Assembly (NCBI GenBank): GCA_030635405.1
Contig: DAOVZA010000182.1
Location: forward strand, 1-5,304
Direction: 5' to 3'
DNA: 5,304 nucleotides
DNA from: Desulfocapsa sp.
Lineage (GTDB): Bacteria; Desulfobacterota; Desulfobulbia; Desulfobulbales; Desulfocapsaceae
The position numbers and the translations under genes were made by a program. Within the stretch, counting starts at the first letter, position 1. Each line of letters begins with the position of its first letter. The notes beneath the pieces were generated by a model that ran no database searches, was not told the origin of the DNA, and saw nothing but the letters and a program-made list of their open reading frames with translations. Shown here piece by piece: positions 1 through 5,304 of this stretch.

Positions 1-1233
1 AAACACCACATGTTCCTCAGGTGCCAATGCTTCTTCCGCATCTTTGCCTTCAGGTTTTTCCGGCTCAGGTTCACTAATGGTTGAAAGGAGCCATCCAAGT
101 ATACCATCTAATAATAGAAAAATTGGGACTACAAAAAGACTGACAGCATAGGCAAGCCCAAATTCAGGCCCGACAATAACCAGTTGAACGACCCAGACGA
201 CCCAAAGTAGTAGAACATAGCCAAGAGCCATGTAGAGCCATTTAGAAGCCATCTGATCACGAAACCAGTGGACCATCTCAGGAGTATTGTTTCCCCGAAT
301 CCAATCGCTAATTGTTCCTCGATAAACAATCAAAAACAGAGCAACGGAAAAAATGCAAAGGGAACCGAAAATAAATCTTAAAATCAGTGCACTATCCCCT
401 TCCAGGCCAGCATGTTCAAAAAGCAAGATGCAGAGGATAGCACCCACAACCATCCAGGCAAAAAAGACAATACTGCGATGCCCAATCATGCTGAGTTTAT
501 CATCAAGTGAAATTAAACGGAGTTTGTTGTTACCCGGTGACAAAAGTGCCGCTGAAAAAATCGAAAGAGTACGAGCAACAATTATTATTGTAAGCAGAGA
601 GATATACAAAGGGCAAAGTCCTGAAAAATAATCTGCGTAAATTAGAACATAGAACAAATAAGATGCCGCAACAAATGTTGCCAGAGCAATAAATTCTGGA
701 ATACTTTTCAACAGGAGCGCCCAGAGACGTTGCCCAAAAGAAGGCATATCTTCTTTTGGAATTTCTATTTGGAATCGTAACAGAATAAGACGATGGAATA
801 GAAATTCAGCCGCCAGTGCCAAAGCAAAAACAAGACCCAGCATGCCAAGCATTCGACCAAAACCACTGGTGCCACTTCCCTGACTGATACGATTCATTGC
901 CTGACCAATGTCATGAGGAACCTTAGCCGAATTTGCAGTAATCAAAATATCAAGGCGCCAGTACAGTACCTGTATAAATTCTTCCAGCATTACCTGTACA
1001 TTTGCAATACTATTTTTCCTTACAACATCCTCTTGTGCCTCAACAACCACCGATGCTTCCAATTCCTCGACTGTGCTATCGACCTCACCAGTAGAGCTGT
1101 TTGCAATAAGGTTCTGAACAGGTAATGCAGCAGACGCTGTATCTCTTACAGCAGGCATCAAACATGACAGAACAAGAAAAACAAATAACAAACCACAGTG
1201 TAATCGTCGTAACAAAGATATATTCAAAGTCAT
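1..1233 (-). CDS. MscS-family mechanosensitive ion channel, YbiO-like, N-terminal part (3' end outside window)
   Basis: This is the first 411 residues of a large inner-membrane protein whose reading frame runs off the left edge. The start is ATG at 1233-1231, with AGGA nine bases upstream and an in-frame TAA 27 bases upstream. Residues 1-35 form a signal peptide (basic LLRR, hydrophobic core, ASA cleavage site before ALP). Residues 36-125 are a soluble, partly acidic periplasmic segment. About seven hydrophobic segments follow, near 127-150, 175-200, 207-232, 253-273, 282-304, 331-354 and 358-384, then a charged Glu/Pro/Lys-rich loop (388-408). A signal peptide, periplasmic segment and many extra membrane helices ahead of the channel domain is the arrangement of E. 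coli YbiO and other large MscS homologues, which release solutes on hypo-osmotic shock. The diagnostic glycine/alanine-rich pore helix and beta domain are not in the window, so the family call rests on N-terminal architecture and general resemblance. Another polytopic envelope protein remains possible. Confidence 0.68.
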   Translation of the reverse strand, partial: MTLNISLLRRLHCGLLFVFLVLSCLMPAVRDTASAALPVQNLIANSSTGEVDSTVEELEASVVVEAQEDVVRKNSIANVQVMLEEFIQVLYWRLDILITANSAKVPHDIGQAMNRISQGSGTSGFGRMLGMLGLVFALALAAEFLFHRLILLRFQIEIPKEDMPSFGQRLWALLLKSIPEFIALATFVAASYLFYVLIYADYFSGLCPLYISLLTIIIVARTLSIFSAALLSPGNNKLRLISLDDKLSMIGHRSIVFFAWMVVGAILCILLFEHAGLEGDSALILRFIFGSLCIFSVALFLIVYRGTISDWIRGNNTPEMVHWFRDQMASKWLYMALGYVLLLWVVWVVQLVIVGPEFGLAYAVSLFVVPIFLLLDGILGWLLSTISEPEPEKPEGKDAEEALAPEEHVVF

Positions 1234-1240
1234 GGTCAAG

Positions 1241-1257
1241 AATCCTGATACTGGATT
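1241..1257 (-). other. Potential small hairpin over the MscS-like gene's ribosome binding site
   Basis: On the minus-strand transcript, AATCC (1257-1253) can pair with GGATT (1245-1241) around the 7-base loop AGTATCA. The 3' arm contains most of the AGGA ribosome binding site. The five-pair stem has only two G-C pairs, so it would be weakly stable. The pairing is visible in the sequence; a regulatory role is inference. Confidence 0.25.
1243..1246 (-). promoter_or_regulatory. Ribosome binding site of the MscS-like gene
   Basis: AGGA lies nine bases before the ATG at 1233 on the minus strand. Three of its four bases fall in the 3' arm of a small potential hairpin (1241-1257), so access to the site might depend on RNA structure. 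The motif is short and the spacing slightly long, consistent with modest translation. Confidence 0.5.
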
Positions 1258-1267
1258 TTAATTTTAA

Positions 1268-1313
1268 AGGGTGCCTTAAGGGTAATAGAGACTTTTATGT
1301 AGAGTATCACCCT
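1268..1313. repeat. Short inverted repeat and tandem TTAA(A)GGGT motif in the divergent intergenic region
   Basis: AGGGTG at 1268-1273 is the reverse complement of CACCCT at 1308-1313, separated by 34 bases. Within the left part, TTAAAGGGT (1264-1272) is followed by the near-copy TTAAGGGT (1276-1283), and the 8-base palindrome CCTTAAGG sits at 1274-1281. These lie between two divergent genes, where operators are often found. The arms are short and could occur by chance; no known regulator is recognised. Confidence 0.2.
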
Positions 1314-1371
1314 GAATAATAAAAAGAAAGATTAAGGACATAACATCATGCAAACGACTCAAGTATTTGTC

Positions 1372-1400
1372 TTGAAGAAAAAATCAATGTTCAATAGTAT
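1372..1400 (+). promoter_or_regulatory. Predicted sigma70-type promoter for the TAXI gene
   Basis: TTGAAG (1372-1377) and TAGTAT (1395-1400) are separated by exactly 17 bases. Each matches four of six consensus positions (TTGACA and TATAAT). The spacer and surroundings are AT-rich. Transcription would begin near 1407, giving a leader of about 65 bases before the ATG at 1472. It is the best-spaced pair I found in the intergenic region, but it was found by eye. Confidence 0.45.
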
Positions 1401-1462
1401 TACGTAACAAGTAACATCAATTGCATCAGTTCTTCAAACTCGCAAGCCCTTTCTTACTCTAT

Positions 1463-1466
1463 GAGG
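1463..1466 (+). promoter_or_regulatory. Ribosome binding site fixing the TAXI gene start
   Basis: GAGG is followed by five bases (TCTGT) and then ATG at 1472. The same frame is open further upstream to a TTG at 1421. The ATG is chosen because it has this binding site and because the protein then begins directly with a well-formed signal peptide. Confidence 0.65.
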
Positions 1467-1471
1467 TCTGT

Positions 1472-2440
1472 ATGAAACTCTTGGCAACATCACTCTTCAC
1501 ACTTGCACTTACTATCGTTTTTATTTCTGGAACTGCTCAGGCAGAGTCGACCTTTGTAAGCATTGGGACAGGCAGTATTCACGGTATTTACTACCCAACT
1601 GGTGGTGCTATTGCCAAAATGGTAAACAAAAACAGAAATAAATCCTGGTTTCGAGTAACCGTCGAATCAACAGGTGGCTCAATTTATAACATCGATGCAA
1701 TTATGGCAGGAGATCTTGACTTTGGTGTAGTTCAATCCGACAGTCAGTTTCAAGCCATGAACGGCACGGGAGCGTGGAAAGTCAAAGGCCCCCAGACAGA
1801 GCTGCGTGCGGTCTTTTCCATCCACCCCGAAGCGGTAACCCTGATTGTAGCTGCTGATACTGGAATAAAACATATCACAGATTTAAAAGGCAGACGAGTG
1901 AGCATCGGTAACCCAGGATCTGGACAACGCCACAATGCCATCGATGCCCTCACTGCAGTTGGCATAAATTATGAAACAGACTTAATAGCTGAGTCCAGCA
2001 AAGCTTCAGAAGCAGCAAGCCTGCTCCAGGACAATCAAATTGATGCCTTTTTCCATACCATCGGACATCCATCCGGGTCCACTAAAAATGCCACTTCAGG
2101 TGCTCGTAAAGTTGTTATTGCTGATATCACTGGCGTGGAGAGCCTGCTGAATAAAGTCCCATACTATACCAAGGCAACCATCCCCATAAAACTGTATCCG
2201 GGTGCTCATAATGAGAAGGATATAAAAACATTTGGGGTTAAAGCAACCCTTGTCACCTCAACTAGAACATCTGATGACATCGTGTATACCATGACGAAAG
2301 AAGTGTTCGAAAACATAGAAACATTAAAAAAACTGCACCCGGCTTATGCAACTCTTAGCAAAGAAAGTATGCTAACAGGCCTTTCTGCGCCGATTCATCC
2401 GGGTGCAATGAAATATTTTAAAGAAGTTGGACTCAGATAA
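1472..2440 (+). CDS. TAXI family TRAP transporter solute-binding protein, periplasmic
   Basis: This complete 322-residue protein has the usual length for TAXI (TRAP-associated extracytoplasmic immunogenic) binding proteins. These capture a small organic solute, typically a carboxylate, in the periplasm and deliver it to a TRAP membrane subunit driven by an ion gradient. Residues 1-24 are a signal peptide ending in AQA before ESTF. The mature protein opens with the family hallmark around residues 32-46 (GTG, then GIYYPTGGA). Further family-like stretches are LRAVFSIHPEAVTLIV (111-126), DLKGRRVSIGNPGSG (137-151), IDAFFHTIGHPSG (190-202) and, near the C-terminus, PIHPGAMKYFKEVG (307-320). The ligand cannot be read from the sequence. 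The flanking genes are a divergent channel and a convergent barrel, so no TRAP membrane gene adjoins it in the window and it is probably transcribed alone from the promoter at 1372-1400. The family call is very secure; partner and substrate are unknown. Confidence 0.95.
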   Translation: MKLLATSLFTLALTIVFISGTAQAESTFVSIGTGSIHGIYYPTGGAIAKMVNKNRNKSWFRVTVESTGGSIYNIDAIMAGDLDFGVVQSDSQFQAMNGTGAWKVKGPQTELRAVFSIHPEAVTLIVAADTGIKHITDLKGRRVSIGNPGSGQRHNAIDALTAVGINYETDLIAESSKASEAASLLQDNQIDAFFHTIGHPSGSTKNATSGARKVVIADITGVESLLNKVPYYTKATIPIKLYPGAHNEKDIKTFGVKATLVTSTRTSDDIVYTMTKEVFENIETLKKLHPAYATLSKESMLTGLSAPIHPGAMKYFKEVGLR

Positions 2441-2475
2441 AAAAGCGTTACCTATCCAGCACCCTCTTTATCTAT

Positions 2476-2504
2476 GATTCTGTTACATTGTATGCGGCAG
2501 AATC
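2476..2504. repeat. Inverted repeat in the convergent gap, possible weak transcript-end hairpin
   Basis: GATTCTG (2476-2482) is perfectly complementary to CAGAATC (2498-2504) around a 15-base loop. It lies between the stops of the two convergent genes, where a bidirectional terminator would be expected. The stem is not GC-rich and no T-run follows on either strand, so it is not a canonical intrinsic terminator. Confidence 0.3.
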
Positions 2505-2511
2505 AACGGTT

Positions 2512-3834
2512 CTAGAAGGGTTGTCCAAACATAACCCATCCAGCTGTAGATTCGTCTGAAAAGGCCATATCAAATCGAACAACTGCTCCGGAAAACATGG
2601 AACGGATACTAAAACCACCATCAACTTTCCAGTCTTTGAGCAGGTCCGAACCGTACTCATTTGCAACCCTTCCACCCTCAGCAAAGGCAACCAGCTGTAG
2701 CCAGTCACTTTTCAGGAACCTGAGCCAGGAAATACTTCCAATGGGATTCCAGTCAAGGGTATAACGATATTCGGCTGTGGTGTAGATAACCGAACGGTCA
2801 GTGAATCGATCAATGGGATAGGCACGCATTCTGTAGAACCCACCAAGATTTGCACCTTCATAGAAAGGTGGACGTTCCGTAACAGAGATTGTTCCATCAG
2901 GATTATTTTGTTCATTCCAGCTTGGACTGTCTCCAGTCCATAGGTTGACGGCAATGATGCGCTGTCTTGCCCAGTCGGAGCTTCCAAGAGAAAAATATTT
3001 ACTTGCTTCAAACTCGACAAATGTCCATTCGTGGGGAGATTCAAGCCAGCCAAAATCATGGGTAACTCCTAAATACTGGCTGCTTCCTGTGGATGGATTT
3101 CCCGGAAAATCTGTGTTGTTATAGGAAATGGCTACTTCAACAGGATGCATGGTGGCATCTTTTTCTCCATTGTCAAATTCAAAGCTGCGAAAGCGGTTAT
3201 ACTGCCTGAGAAGCAGTGTTGTGACACCATTTTCAAGAGGATTCCAGTTGTCTCCTCCCACTGGTCCAGATTGAAGTAAGCCATCCTTTAAGGTGTAATG
3301 CTGCATGGAATCATTTCGGGATGCTCCCCAGGGCAGAACAAATTCCATCCTGAAATCAGTCCAGTTGTCATAGCCACTATCTTCAACATAGTCTTCCATG
3401 TCAGAGTCATTACTTCCTGCACGAACACTGTTCTGCTGAAATTCAACGCTGCTATAGGCACGGCTTCTGGGATAGTGCCCCGCCATTCCTTGGGCACTGA
3501 TAAAAAAACGGTTGGCAAAAGAGGGGCGATAATCCCACATGCCAAGGAACAGGGCAGCTGCTTCATCAAAACTCCCGAACGCAGTTGCCCCCAGGAGTAA
3601 CTGCTCCTGGCCATAACCTTTTGTCCCGCCACCAACACCAAGAGTGAAGCCCATACTTTCCGATGAAAAGGCGTAGGGCATGATAAGACTATTCTTTGTT
3701 CCTCCCTTGGGGTTTTCCACTCGAGTAAGAGTATTCTTAACTGTTGTTCTAGGCCGAGCTTGCAGAGATGGAGCTAAAAGAAGAGTCGCCAAACCAAGAA
3801 CGCAAAATGTTTTTAGATGTGTTGAATATTTCAT
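2512..3834 (-). CDS. BamA/TamA (Omp85) superfamily outer-membrane beta-barrel protein without POTRA domains
   Basis: This 440-residue protein has a signal peptide (1-26, cleaved after LQA) and then almost entirely beta-barrel-like sequence with alternating aromatic strands, ending in phenylalanine (GQPF) as outer-membrane barrels usually do. The C-terminal half resembles the bacterial surface antigen/Omp85 barrel: LGGFYRMRAYP (330-340) fits the loop-6 motif usually read as L/V-R-G-Y/F, followed by DRFTDR and the strand TTAEYRY (352-358), then LVAFAEGGRV (381-390), WKVDGGFSIR (402-411) and VRFDMAF (419-425). The conserved Arg is present (R337) but the usual Gly is Ala (A338). Only about 35 residues separate the signal peptide from the first barrel-like segment, too few for a POTRA domain. 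An acidic stretch (142-156) is probably a loop. Omp85 members insert or export outer-membrane proteins or lipids; POTRA-less forms are mostly uncharacterised, so the role is unknown. It lies 93 bases downstream of the exported phosphatase gene, possibly in the same operon. An in-frame TTG at 3870 is a less likely start. Confidence 0.83.
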   Translation of the reverse strand: MKYSTHLKTFCVLGLATLLLAPSLQARPRTTVKNTLTRVENPKGGTKNSLIMPYAFSSESMGFTLGVGGGTKGYGQEQLLLGATAFGSFDEAAALFLGMWDYRPSFANRFFISAQGMAGHYPRSRAYSSVEFQQNSVRAGSNDSDMEDYVEDSGYDNWTDFRMEFVLPWGASRNDSMQHYTLKDGLLQSGPVGGDNWNPLENGVTTLLLRQYNRFRSFEFDNGEKDATMHPVEVAISYNNTDFPGNPSTGSSQYLGVTHDFGWLESPHEWTFVEFEASKYFSLGSSDWARQRIIAVNLWTGDSPSWNEQNNPDGTISVTERPPFYEGANLGGFYRMRAYPIDRFTDRSVIYTTAEYRYTLDWNPIGSISWLRFLKSDWLQLVAFAEGGRVANEYGSDLLKDWKVDGGFSIRSMFSGAVVRFDMAFSDESTAGWVMFGQPF

Positions 3835-3840
3835 CGGATA

Positions 3841-3843
3841 CCT
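3841..3843 (-). promoter_or_regulatory. Ribosome binding site fixing the Omp85-like gene start
   Basis: AGG is followed by six bases (TATCCG) and then ATG at 3834-3832. Starting here places the lysine-containing signal peptide at the protein's N-terminus. The in-frame TTG 36 bases upstream would prepend 12 unneeded residues and has no good binding site. Confidence 0.55.
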
Positions 3844-3927
3844 GTTTGTGAATGAATTCGTAAGAATCAAATTATGCTGTTAACACTTGTTGCCATTGCT
3901 TTTTTTCGAGCTACACAATGTGCAGAA

Positions 3928-4923
3928 TCAAGGATAAATCACTTTCCACTCTTTTTTCATATCCACCACAGTCCAGCCATTTGATTCAGCTTCGATCAGT
4001 GCCTTGTCCAGGCGACCCACATGAGAATCACTGTCATAGGCATATTCACGATCGCCATCGGTGTGGTGGACAATTCCTGCAAAGCGTTTACCTTCACCTG
4101 CCAAAGTCGTCCATTGCAGCATTTGCAGATCACCATCAGAATTTCCAAAAGCGAAAATTGGACGGCGCCCTATATGCTGATTAATTCCAACCGGTTTTCC
4201 TTCCTTATCATCATTAAAGTAAAGCTTCGGTTCACGTATCAAGACGGGTTTACCATCCCGCATCTCAAATTTAGTGACAATGGAGCTTCCCACGACCTGC
4301 TCAGGTGGAATTCCATAGACCCCTTCCACCCAAGGGCGCATAAATTCGATACCACCACCTGATACAATAAAGGTCTTGAAATCGTTGGCCCTCAAAAAGT
4401 CCAATAGCTCAAGCATGGGCTTAAAGACAAGTTCGGTGTACGGTTTCTTCAAGGTGGGATGTTTTGCGGTTTGCAGCCATTTGTTGACGATATCTGTAAA
4501 TTCATCACTTGTCATACCGGCGTGAGTAGTCATCACCAGTTCGATCAATCCCTTTTCACCCGAGGCAGCAAGAGTCTCCATATCTCCTTCAAGTACAGCC
4601 TGAAAGGGCTGTGTACTCTTCCATTCAGGATGATCTGCAGCCATCTCTTTTACACGATCGATGGCAAAAAAGAGTTGAAAATAGGCAGGCTTTTCTGGCC
4701 AGAGGGTACCATCGTTATCAAAGACAGCTATACGTTCCGACGGCTGAACATAATCGGGTCCGGATTTGTCGGTTACTGCTTTGACAAATGTAGTTATGGC
4801 ATTCTTGCTTGGCCCATCATTCCAGGAAGCCAATGGGTCACTTGTTGCAAAAGCTGCTGTTGATAAAAGAAGAAACAGCAAACATGAAAAAGTTGAAATT
4901 ATTAGTAATTTTGATCTGAACAT
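3928..4923 (-). CDS. Exported HAD-superfamily phosphatase (haloacid dehalogenase-like hydrolase)
   Basis: This is a complete 331-residue protein. Residues 1-26 are a signal peptide (basic start, long Leu-rich core, AFA before TSDP), so it should act in the periplasm. All four HAD motifs are visible: motif I FDNDGT with nucleophile D69 and acid/base D71; motif II IVSGGG with S188; a probable motif III lysine at K243; and motif IV GNSDGD (260-265) with acidic D263 and D265 for the Mg2+ ion. About 115 residues between motifs I and II make a type C1 helical cap, as in phosphoserine-phosphatase-like enzymes. HAD enzymes of this kind hydrolyse phosphate esters through an aspartyl-phosphate intermediate; the substrate is not evident. 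The C-terminal block (HHTDGDREYAYD at 286-297, then GRLDKAL and GWTVVDMKKEWK) looks conserved and typical of the exported group. GGAGAG precedes the ATG with seven bases from GGAG, a strong ribosome binding site. It sits between a small helical protein gene (76-base gap) and the Omp85-like gene (93-base gap), all on one strand. Confidence 0.9.
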   Translation of the reverse strand: MFRSKLLIISTFSCLLFLLLSTAAFATSDPLASWNDGPSKNAITTFVKAVTDKSGPDYVQPSERIAVFDNDGTLWPEKPAYFQLFFAIDRVKEMAADHPEWKSTQPFQAVLEGDMETLAASGEKGLIELVMTTHAGMTSDEFTDIVNKWLQTAKHPTLKKPYTELVFKPMLELLDFLRANDFKTFIVSGGGIEFMRPWVEGVYGIPPEQVVGSSIVTKFEMRDGKPVLIREPKLYFNDDKEGKPVGINQHIGRRPIFAFGNSDGDLQMLQWTTLAGEGKRFAGIVHHTDGDREYAYDSDSHVGRLDKALIEAESNGWTVVDMKKEWKVIYP

Positions 4924-4999
4924 TTTTTCTCTCCGTAACTGTGATTTATATACTTACGATACATATTCTTTTTTTATTTTGGAAACGACAGGGTAAGAA
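4924..4999 (-). other. 76-base gap between the Spy-like and HAD genes, no terminator seen
   Basis: The gap is very AT-rich and includes a run of seven A residues and TATAAAT-like sequence on the minus strand. I see no GC-rich hairpin with a T-run, so readthrough from the Spy-like gene into the phosphatase gene is plausible. A TATAAA could serve as a -10 element for a second promoter, but no convincing -35 is spaced correctly. Confidence 0.35.
4929..4934 (-). promoter_or_regulatory. Ribosome binding site of the HAD phosphatase gene
   Basis: GGAGAG followed by a run of A and then ATG (4923-4921) is the strongest ribosome binding site in the window and confirms the start that gives the intact signal peptide. 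Confidence 0.7.
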
Positions 5000-5304
5000 T
5001 CAGCCTTCCGGCCCGTTTTCTAAACGACTACCAGTAAAATTTCTGGTTCGAATTCGATCTAAAATTTCACGTTGCAGTATGGTCAACTTATCAAGTTGAT
5101 CTGAATCTAATACACCTTTCAGGCGTTCAAACAGCACCGTATTTATTTTCTCATAATCACCTTCAAATTTTTCAAAAGACTTGCCTGAACCTGCCACAAA
5201 ATCTTGTAAGAGCCCGGAGAGGTCAATCATATGTTCCCTGAGACTTGGCCATATCTGTGTAAGCTGATCAGGTGTTATCCCAAGTCTTGCAGATATATGT
5301 TTCA
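5000..5304 (-). CDS. Small helical protein resembling the Spy/CpxP/LTXXQ periplasmic group, C-terminal part (5' end outside window)
   Basis: The frame is open from the right edge to a TGA at 5002-5000, giving 100 complete codons. It is strongly helical and charged. It begins KHISARLGITPDQLTQIWPS and later carries GVLDSDQLDKLTILQ, two Gln-containing turns similar to the L-T-x-x-Q repeats of Spy, CpxP and ZraP-like periplasmic proteins, which act as chaperones or stress and metal sensors. Those proteins are about 150-170 residues with an N-terminal signal peptide, so the missing part would hold the export signal. An internal ATG at 5230-5228 has AGGG five bases upstream and could instead start a 76-residue protein without a signal peptide. 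The longer reading is preferred because the 24 codons upstream carry an LTXXQ-like turn, although an open frame that short is weak evidence. The first, incomplete codon ends in TG and could itself be a start. The C-terminal tail (NFTGSRLENGPEG) is polar and probably disordered. It is the first of three co-directional envelope genes. Confidence 0.5.
   Translation of the reverse strand, partial: KHISARLGITPDQLTQIWPSLREHMIDLSGLLQDFVAGSGKSFEKFEGDYEKINTVLFERLKGVLDSDQLDKLTILQREILDRIRTRNFTGSRLENGPEG

Noticed and set aside
129..329. Minus-strand open frame of 66 codons with hydrophobic residues
   Set aside because: It is out of frame with the 411-residue MscS-like reading frame that covers the whole region with a signal peptide and regular membrane helices; its hydrophobicity mirrors that gene.
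1125..1319. Plus-strand open frame crossing the start of the MscS-like gene
   Set aside because: It is mostly antisense to the MscS-like N-terminus, resembles no protein family, and has no good ribosome binding site.
1258..1330. A promoter for the MscS-like gene using TAAAAT as -10
   Set aside because: TAAAAT occurs twice on the minus strand, but no acceptable -35 hexamer lies 16-18 bases upstream of either copy.
1421..1471. Upstream TTG start adding 17 residues to the TAXI protein
   Set aside because: No ribosome binding site precedes it and it would push the signal peptide inside the protein; the ATG at 1472 has GAGG at good spacing.
3288..3641. Minus- and plus-strand open frames overlapping the Omp85-like gene
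   Set aside because: They are shadows; the main frame has signal peptide, barrel motifs and terminal Phe, and the shadow translations show no family features.
3835..3927. Intrinsic terminator or promoter between the HAD and Omp85-like genes
   Set aside because: A run of seven A residues on the minus strand is present, but no GC-rich hairpin with a following T-run and no well-spaced promoter hexamers were found.
4021..4863. Plus-strand open frames of 113 and 134 codons opposite the HAD gene
   Set aside because: They are antisense to a gene with every HAD catalytic motif intact and resemble no protein family.
1..5304. CRISPR array, tRNA, rRNA, insertion sequence or attachment site
   Set aside because: No regularly spaced repeats, cloverleaf-like segments, transposase-like proteins or flanking terminal repeats were seen, and coding sequence occupies nearly all of the window.

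Overview
The window looks like a chromosomal stretch of a Gram-negative bacterium. Four of its five genes encode proteins with evident Sec-type signal peptides or outer-membrane character, and one is an Omp85-type outer-membrane barrel, which requires an outer membrane. Base composition is moderately AT-rich. The combination of a TAXI-type TRAP binding protein with a YbiO-like MscS channel would suit a marine or anaerobic proteobacterium or Desulfobacterota-like organism, but this taxonomic guess is weak and rests only on gene types.

Layout, left to right: (1) 1-1233, minus strand: the N-terminal 411 residues of a large MscS-family mechanosensitive channel whose pore and C-terminal domains lie beyond the left edge. 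(2) 1234-1471: a divergent intergenic region with a plausible sigma70-type promoter for the rightward gene, a small hairpin over the channel gene's ribosome binding site, and short inverted and direct repeats. (3) 1472-2440, plus strand: a complete exported TAXI-family TRAP transporter solute-binding protein with no transporter membrane subunit beside it. (4) 2441-2511: a short convergent gap without a clear terminator. (5) 2512-3834, minus: a complete outer-membrane beta-barrel of the BamA/TamA (Omp85) superfamily lacking POTRA domains. (6) 3928-4923, minus: a complete exported HAD-superfamily phosphatase with all catalytic motifs intact. (7) 5000-5304, minus: the C-terminal 100 residues of a small helical protein resembling the Spy/CpxP/LTXXQ periplasmic group, entering from the right edge.

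The three right-hand genes are co-directional (transcribed right to left) with gaps of 76 and 93 bases and no visible terminator between them, so they may form one transcription unit: small periplasmic helical protein, then periplasmic phosphatase, then outer-membrane barrel. The TAXI gene appears to be transcribed alone. The common theme is the cell envelope. Every complete gene belongs to a recognisable family, and I found no CRISPR array, mobile element, tRNA or rRNA, and no convincing wholly new system. The points most worth checking are the phosphatase/POTRA-less barrel pair and the orphan TAXI protein. No gene-free stretch exceeds 300 bases.
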